A stretch of DNA of 64,000 nt, from assembly GCF_018446385.1 (NCBI RefSeq), contig NC_056000.1:55398722-55462721 (forward strand). Direction: 5' to 3'. Each line of letters begins with the position of its first letter. Positions within the stretch are counted from its first letter, which is position 1. This stretch comes from Zingiber officinale. Lineage: Eukaryota; Streptophyta; Magnoliopsida; Zingiberales; Zingiberaceae. Shown in pieces: positions 60,126 to 64,000 of the stretch. The notes under the pieces were generated by a model. It worked only from the letters and a program-made list of their open reading frames with translations. It did no database searches and was not told where the DNA came from. A program made the position numbers and the translations under genes.

Positions 60126-62283
60126 TCACTCTGGGTCTTCAAAATTAAAGAAGGCGTCCGGGATATCATCAATCATGGCCGCCAGGTCGGAGGCTGGAAT
60201 GTGCATTTCCTCGGGAAGGTGGCCACCCTTCTTCAAGTACGCCATGGTGACCTTGACCGCCTCGAGGAAAGTTGAGGAGACGTTGCCACCGAATTTTGCG
60301 CCGAACCGCTTCGAGCGGAGGTATTCTTGGCGCGCTGCAGCTAGGCGACTCGGCTCTCCCTCTTTATATCTTCTGAGGGCCGCTCGGGAAGCGGTTAAGG
60401 TGTCTTGTACAGCCTTCAAGTCCACCTCGGCCTTTGTGCGCTCTGCCGAACGGATCTCCCGCTCGGCATTCAGCTCGGCCTCTAGTTTCTTAGATTGCTG
60501 ATCTAGGGCCCGGACTTCGACTTTCATTTTATCCAGATCAGCAATCGCTCGCCTCTTTCGGCCACTGGCGCGCTTCACGTCCCCGTCCCGTTTCTTCACC
60601 AAGTCTTCGAGTCGGGCCACCTCCGCAGCCAGATCGGCAGCCTTCTGCTGTTCGGCCTCGAGGGTTTGTTTCCCCCGCTCGGCCGACGGACCCCCCGACA
60701 ATTGAAGTTTTTCCAGGAGACCCTCCAGCTCGGCTAGCCGACGGCTAGTGGCGATTTGCTCAGCCCAGCGCTGTAAAGGAAATAACGAAATCAGGAATCA
60801 AATAGTGGCATGGAACAGGAAGAAAAATGAATACCTGAGTGGCCTGTTGCATGTTGTTGTCGCCGAGCTGCTTGGGCGTCATGAGGGCCGCTTGAATCTG
60901 CGCGTCCTCAAAAAGCTTGGCAAGCGGACCCGTCAAGGTTATTTCGTGAACGGGACTTGAGGGCCGATTGGCGGACAGTAAATATTCCTCCGATGGAAAT
61001 CGGAGGGTGGTCTTGATGGTTGGGTGGCCGGTCGGCGCTTCTTCAGTTGCAGTCGCCTGGCCAGAGGACTCCCCTATGGTGGAAGTTTCGCCCAACCGAT
61101 GTAAGCGGCGACGAGTCCGGGGAGGAGAGTCGGCGGGCTGCGCGGGAGGCGATGACACAGGAGTCCCGATCTGCGACGGCGTGCGATCGGACGAAGTAAC
61201 GCCGATCGGCTCGTGTGGTTCCCCCTTTTGGGGTGGCGGAGGACCGGGGTCTCTTCGACGTTTTCGCCGAAGTTCCAGCGGTGGATCCCCGGCCTGGGGG
61301 ACTCCTAGCTCTGCTGGAGCAGAGGAAACAGGATCCGCCTCAACCTCCGTTGAAGCGGCTGAGGTGACTTCTGTTTCAGGGGCCGACTGCGTCCCCCCCT
61401 CTCCTGTAGCTGCCGGGCGGCTGGGGATAAGACCCCGCTCGGCGAGTTCTCTTTTAGTCGCCGCTTCGATTTCCACGGACTTCAACTTCAGATGATCGGT
61501 GGCCTTGGAGCGCCACATGACTTCAGCTGCAGTAAAAGAAATTAAAATCAATTAAACAAAAAAGACTAAGAGTAAAGAATCCTTACTCATGCGGATGGGG
61601 AGGTTTGCCCGAACGGGAGACAATCCGAAAATATATAACACCCCCTTGAGAAGCAACTGGTCGATCTTGTATCGCTGACCGGATAACCAGTTCGCCGCAT
61701 GAAGATAGGATGGGTTGCTTCTGAACTTGCCGAGCTCCGGCTGAGTCGGCACAGCGGTCTGCCATTTGGTGCGGAAGGCTGGCCGCTCGGGAAGTCGGAT
61801 GTAGAAGAAAAACTCCTTCCAGTGTTTGTTGGAGGTCGGCATATTATCAAAAAATCTAAAGCCTATTCTACTTTGGAAGATAAAGGTGCCCGGCTCAGAT
61901 TGTTTAGGGTAGAAAAAGAAGTGGAATATTTTGGGGTCAAGGGGGATACTGTGCAGCTTAAAGAGGACGACTACCCCGCTCAGCAGCCTAAAGGAATTCG
62001 GCACAAGTTGGCCGAGCGGGATGCGAAAATAATTACAAACCTCCAAAATAAAGGGATGGGTAGGAAACCTAAGGCCGCCCTGGAATTGGTCCAGAAAGAA
62101 ATAAATGGTGCCGATCGGCGGGTCATGGGGCCGGTCAGACGGGTCGGCTACAACTATTTCATAGTCATCGGGAATCCCATACGTCCGAACAAGGCGCCAA
62201 GCGCCCTCCTCATCAAATCGGCTCTCCATAGTCAGGTACCAAGGGCCCTGAACTCCAGCAGCGGGTTCAGAGGAGCTTGCCAT
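60126..62283 (-). CDS. Intact spliced antisense gene of the Tat element (transposase_28-like)
   Basis: Exons 62283-61587, 61526-60835 and 60770-60126, with introns of 60 and 64 bp that both have GT..AG ends (CTGCAG and TTTACAG acceptors). The joins keep frame and give 677 residues. The first about 232 residues (opening MASSSEPAAGVQGPW, with FPTHPFILEVCNYFRIPLGQ and YIRLPERPAFRTKWQ) resemble the domain called putative gypsy-type transposon (PF04195 by memory). Residues about 233-463 are a proline/serine-rich linker. The last 215 form a charged coiled coil (VARLEDLVKKRDGDVKRASG, KKLEAELNAEREIRSAE) with an acidic end. Function unknown; such antisense genes occur in other Tat-group elements. It is intact although pol in the same element is broken. 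The start is the first ATG of the conserved part; an in-frame upstream ATG would add a hydrophobic leader. Confidence 0.75.
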
Positions 62284-62920
62284 CTCGAAGGAGCAAAAAG
62301 ACAGCGAGAAATCGAAGGAATGGGAGCAAAGAAGGTAGAACAAGTTGGGAGGGCTTTGTAAGGGGAGGGGAGAAGCTTACTGAGGGAAGGTAGACAGAAA
62401 GGATCACCAAAGAGCCGAAGACCACCGAGAGGCGAAAGCTGGGACGGCCGGAATGATGCAGCAGCAGCGGACACCTTCGACTGAGAATACGGCGAAGACG
62501 AGGGCTTTATACGAACGAGGCTGGTCGGCCTCGTCCGTTGGATGCAGGTCACGGAAGACGAAGTCATCATCTAGCCGTCCGTTTCGAAATAACCAGCGTC
62601 CCATCGTACGGATCATCACCGCCACGCAAGAGGAGCCACGTGGCGCTCTGTCGCCAGGCACAATTAATGCGCCCATACCGCGCATGCTTCGACTTAATGA
62701 AAAGGATTTGCGTGATTTTCGAGAAGATCTAGACAAGCAAACATCCATGTTGAGCGACAAGACAACCGGAATGAAGAGCCGAACGGCTGAATTTGGAGGA
62801 AGGGTCGAACGGCCCCACTGACACTATAAGCGACGGAAAGGCGACGACCGCCCGCTCGGACACATAGTCCAGTCAGTCGGACTCACTGCCTCCTTCGACT
62901 AGACTTGAAGGGAAGGCAAG
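62284..62920 (-). promoter_or_regulatory. Region upstream of the antisense gene
   Basis: Lies between the antisense start codon and the 3' LTR and should hold the antisense promoter and leader. I see no clear TATA box on the minus strand and no separate gene. On the plus strand it should include the purine tract before the 3' LTR; AAGGGAAGGCAAG at 62908-62920 is a candidate. Confidence 0.4.
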
Positions 62921-63631
62921 TGATACGGCGGTAAGAATGGGGGGCCCACCCTCCGAAGGGTCCCAGCCTAAGGACGGATGGAGGGCTGGCCCAGCGGATA
63001 ATGGTCCGAGCGGAGCTATAGATAACCCATCCATGGGCTTGGGTTTCTAACGCCAAGGCAGGAGGATCTAAGGGCCGAGCAGTAGTCCGCTCGGCTGGGA
63101 CCTAAGGGCCGAGCGGGTGGTCCGCTCGGCCAAGATAAGAGCGAGGGGAGAAAAAGGTGGCCGAGCGGCCTATGCGCTCGGCTCGGGATATGGAATATCG
63201 GCAGAAGCATGTCTGATGATTAGGACGTACATAAGATCGCACGATGGAGGATCTTGCCGTCACATCATGGAAAGGTTGATACAGTAGCAGTATGGCCTCA
63301 TGGACGCCTTTTCTGACGGGTCCATATCTGGGCATGGCCCTTCTGACAGACCCATGCCTGGGCATGGTCAAACGCAGGTGGCTGCTTTGATTGGCGCGCC
63401 CAGGCTTCTTCGAGGGGTCTATATAAGGCCTCCATTTCTTCACCGGAGGTATGCTCATCTTCATCTTGAGGCTACCTTCTTGTCATTCCTCGCCTGACTT
63501 GAGCGTCGGAGGACCGTCGCCGGGACGCCCCTCCCGGCTCGGTTTTGTTGCAGGTTCGCCGGAGTACTCGAAGATCCAGCAGAGAGCGCCACGTGCCCAG
63601 CGTCCGCTGACTCTTGGTTCGGACAGGATCA
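62921..63631 (+). repeat. Complete 3' LTR of the Tat element
   Basis: 711 bp from TGATACGGCGG to GGACAGGATCA. TATA word GTCTATATAA at 63417-63426. The U5 part (63439-63631) matches the solo LTR at 5474-6292 and has no counterpart in the 5' LTR of this element. Confidence 0.92.
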
Positions 63632-63799
63632 AAAGTAATATAGTTATAAATATCTTTTTCCTGGGGAATCTACTTCTAATTAAAAAAATGCTCTAAACTA
63701 ATAATTAAAAAAACCAAAATGAAGAAAAGAACAAATCTTCCAGCTACTTAAAATTAATTATGAAAAAGGTAAACAGAACAGAAAATAAAACTCTCAATC

Positions 63800-63975
63800 T
63801 AGGTGACAAAAAGTGAATACGTTTGCCCTTAGCGTCTTCATCAATTCGTCCCAAGACTAATACAGAGGAGATAAATCACGGATAACTGTTAATCTTTGAA
63901 ATAGTGACTAGCATATAAAGGAAATATTTACCTCGATTTTATTAAAATTCGAACTCTAGATTTTATGATGACAAC
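63800..63975 (-). mobile_element. SINE with 13-bp target duplication
   Basis: AAAACTCTCAATC is duplicated exactly at 63787-63799 and 63976-63988. On the minus strand the insert starts TTGTTGTCATCATAAAATC, then AGAGTTCGAATTT (box-B-like), about 20-25 bases apart. The 176-bp insert is non-coding. A partial relative is seen at 40230-40340. Confidence 0.72.
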
Positions 63976-64000
63976 AAAACTCTCAATCAAGAAGCATCAG

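Larger units (their letters stand above)
52707..63631 (+). mobile_element. Ty3/gypsy retrotransposon, Tat lineage, 10.9 kb
   Basis: AAAGT lies immediately outside both ends (52702-52706 and 63632-63636). The element starts TGATCCGGCGGTAAG and ends GGACAGGATCA. Gag-pol is on the plus strand, followed by a long non-coding region with tandem repeats and an intact spliced gene on the minus strand. A second RNase H between the first and integrase, together with an antisense gene before the 3' LTR, points to the Tat/Retand group of chromovirus-unrelated gypsy elements. The shared 518 bp of the LTRs differ at about six or seven positions with no indel, so insertion is fairly recent. It is GC-rich against the AT-rich surroundings. 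Confidence 0.93.

Noticed and set aside
61699..62361. 220-residue plus-strand frame in the Tat element
   Set aside because: Opposite exon 1 of the antisense gene; no domain and no intron signals.

Overview
The window is nuclear DNA of a flowering plant. Two housekeeping genes are split by canonical GT..AG introns, and the rest is a dense pile of plant transposable elements (Ty1/copia, Ty3/gypsy Tat lineage, TRIM, hAT, PIF/Harbinger, MULE-like foldback, SINEs). The element spectrum suggests a monocot, possibly Zingiberales; that placement is inference and cannot be settled from this sequence alone.

Three host genes can be reconstructed. (1) A small two-exon gene at 1951-2392 (+) encodes a 101-aa protein with one N-terminal membrane segment and no function I recognise. 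(2) Pyruvate, phosphate dikinase (11217-18393, -) has 19 coding exons. All junctions keep frame and give an intact 883-aa enzyme without a plastid transit peptide, so it is the cytosolic form, with its own TATA box. (3) 60S ribosomal protein eL20/RPL18a (36825-39274, -) has four coding exons, the first only 15 bp, and is intact at 178 aa. The left edge may hold the last codons of another gene.

Layout: 0-5 kb, small gene in AT-rich DNA. 5-10.6 kb, nested small elements: a TIR element split by a solo LTR, an LTR-like block carrying one SINE with another SINE just beyond it, and a second copy of the TIR element split by an Au-type SINE. 11-18.5 kb, PPDK. 20-26.3 kb, two hAT-type MITEs, decayed LTR-like DNA with tandem repeats, a SINE and a 395-bp foldback element with a 9-bp TSD. 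26.4-35.8 kb, a dead hAT transposon interrupted by a degenerate long-LTR copia element that itself carries a 667-bp TRIM. 36.8-39.3 kb, eL20. 40.9-52.5 kb, a copia element (TSD TACTC) containing a PIF/Harbinger MITE (TSD TTA) and a 5.1-kb hAT element with decayed transposase (TSD CTCTTGAC). 52.7-63.6 kb, a Ty3/gypsy Tat-type element (TSD AAAGT). 63.8-64.0 kb, a SINE.

The most unusual unit is the Tat-type retrotransposon. Its gag-pol, with an extra RNase H, is broken by at least three frameshifts. A second gene on the opposite strand is intact: three exons and 677 codons with clean splice sites. Next to it is a four-fold higher-order tandem array. Its 5' LTR matches the 3' LTR without indels for 518 bp and then switches to unrelated GC-rich DNA, so the end of the LTR, the primer site and the start of gag have been replaced after insertion.
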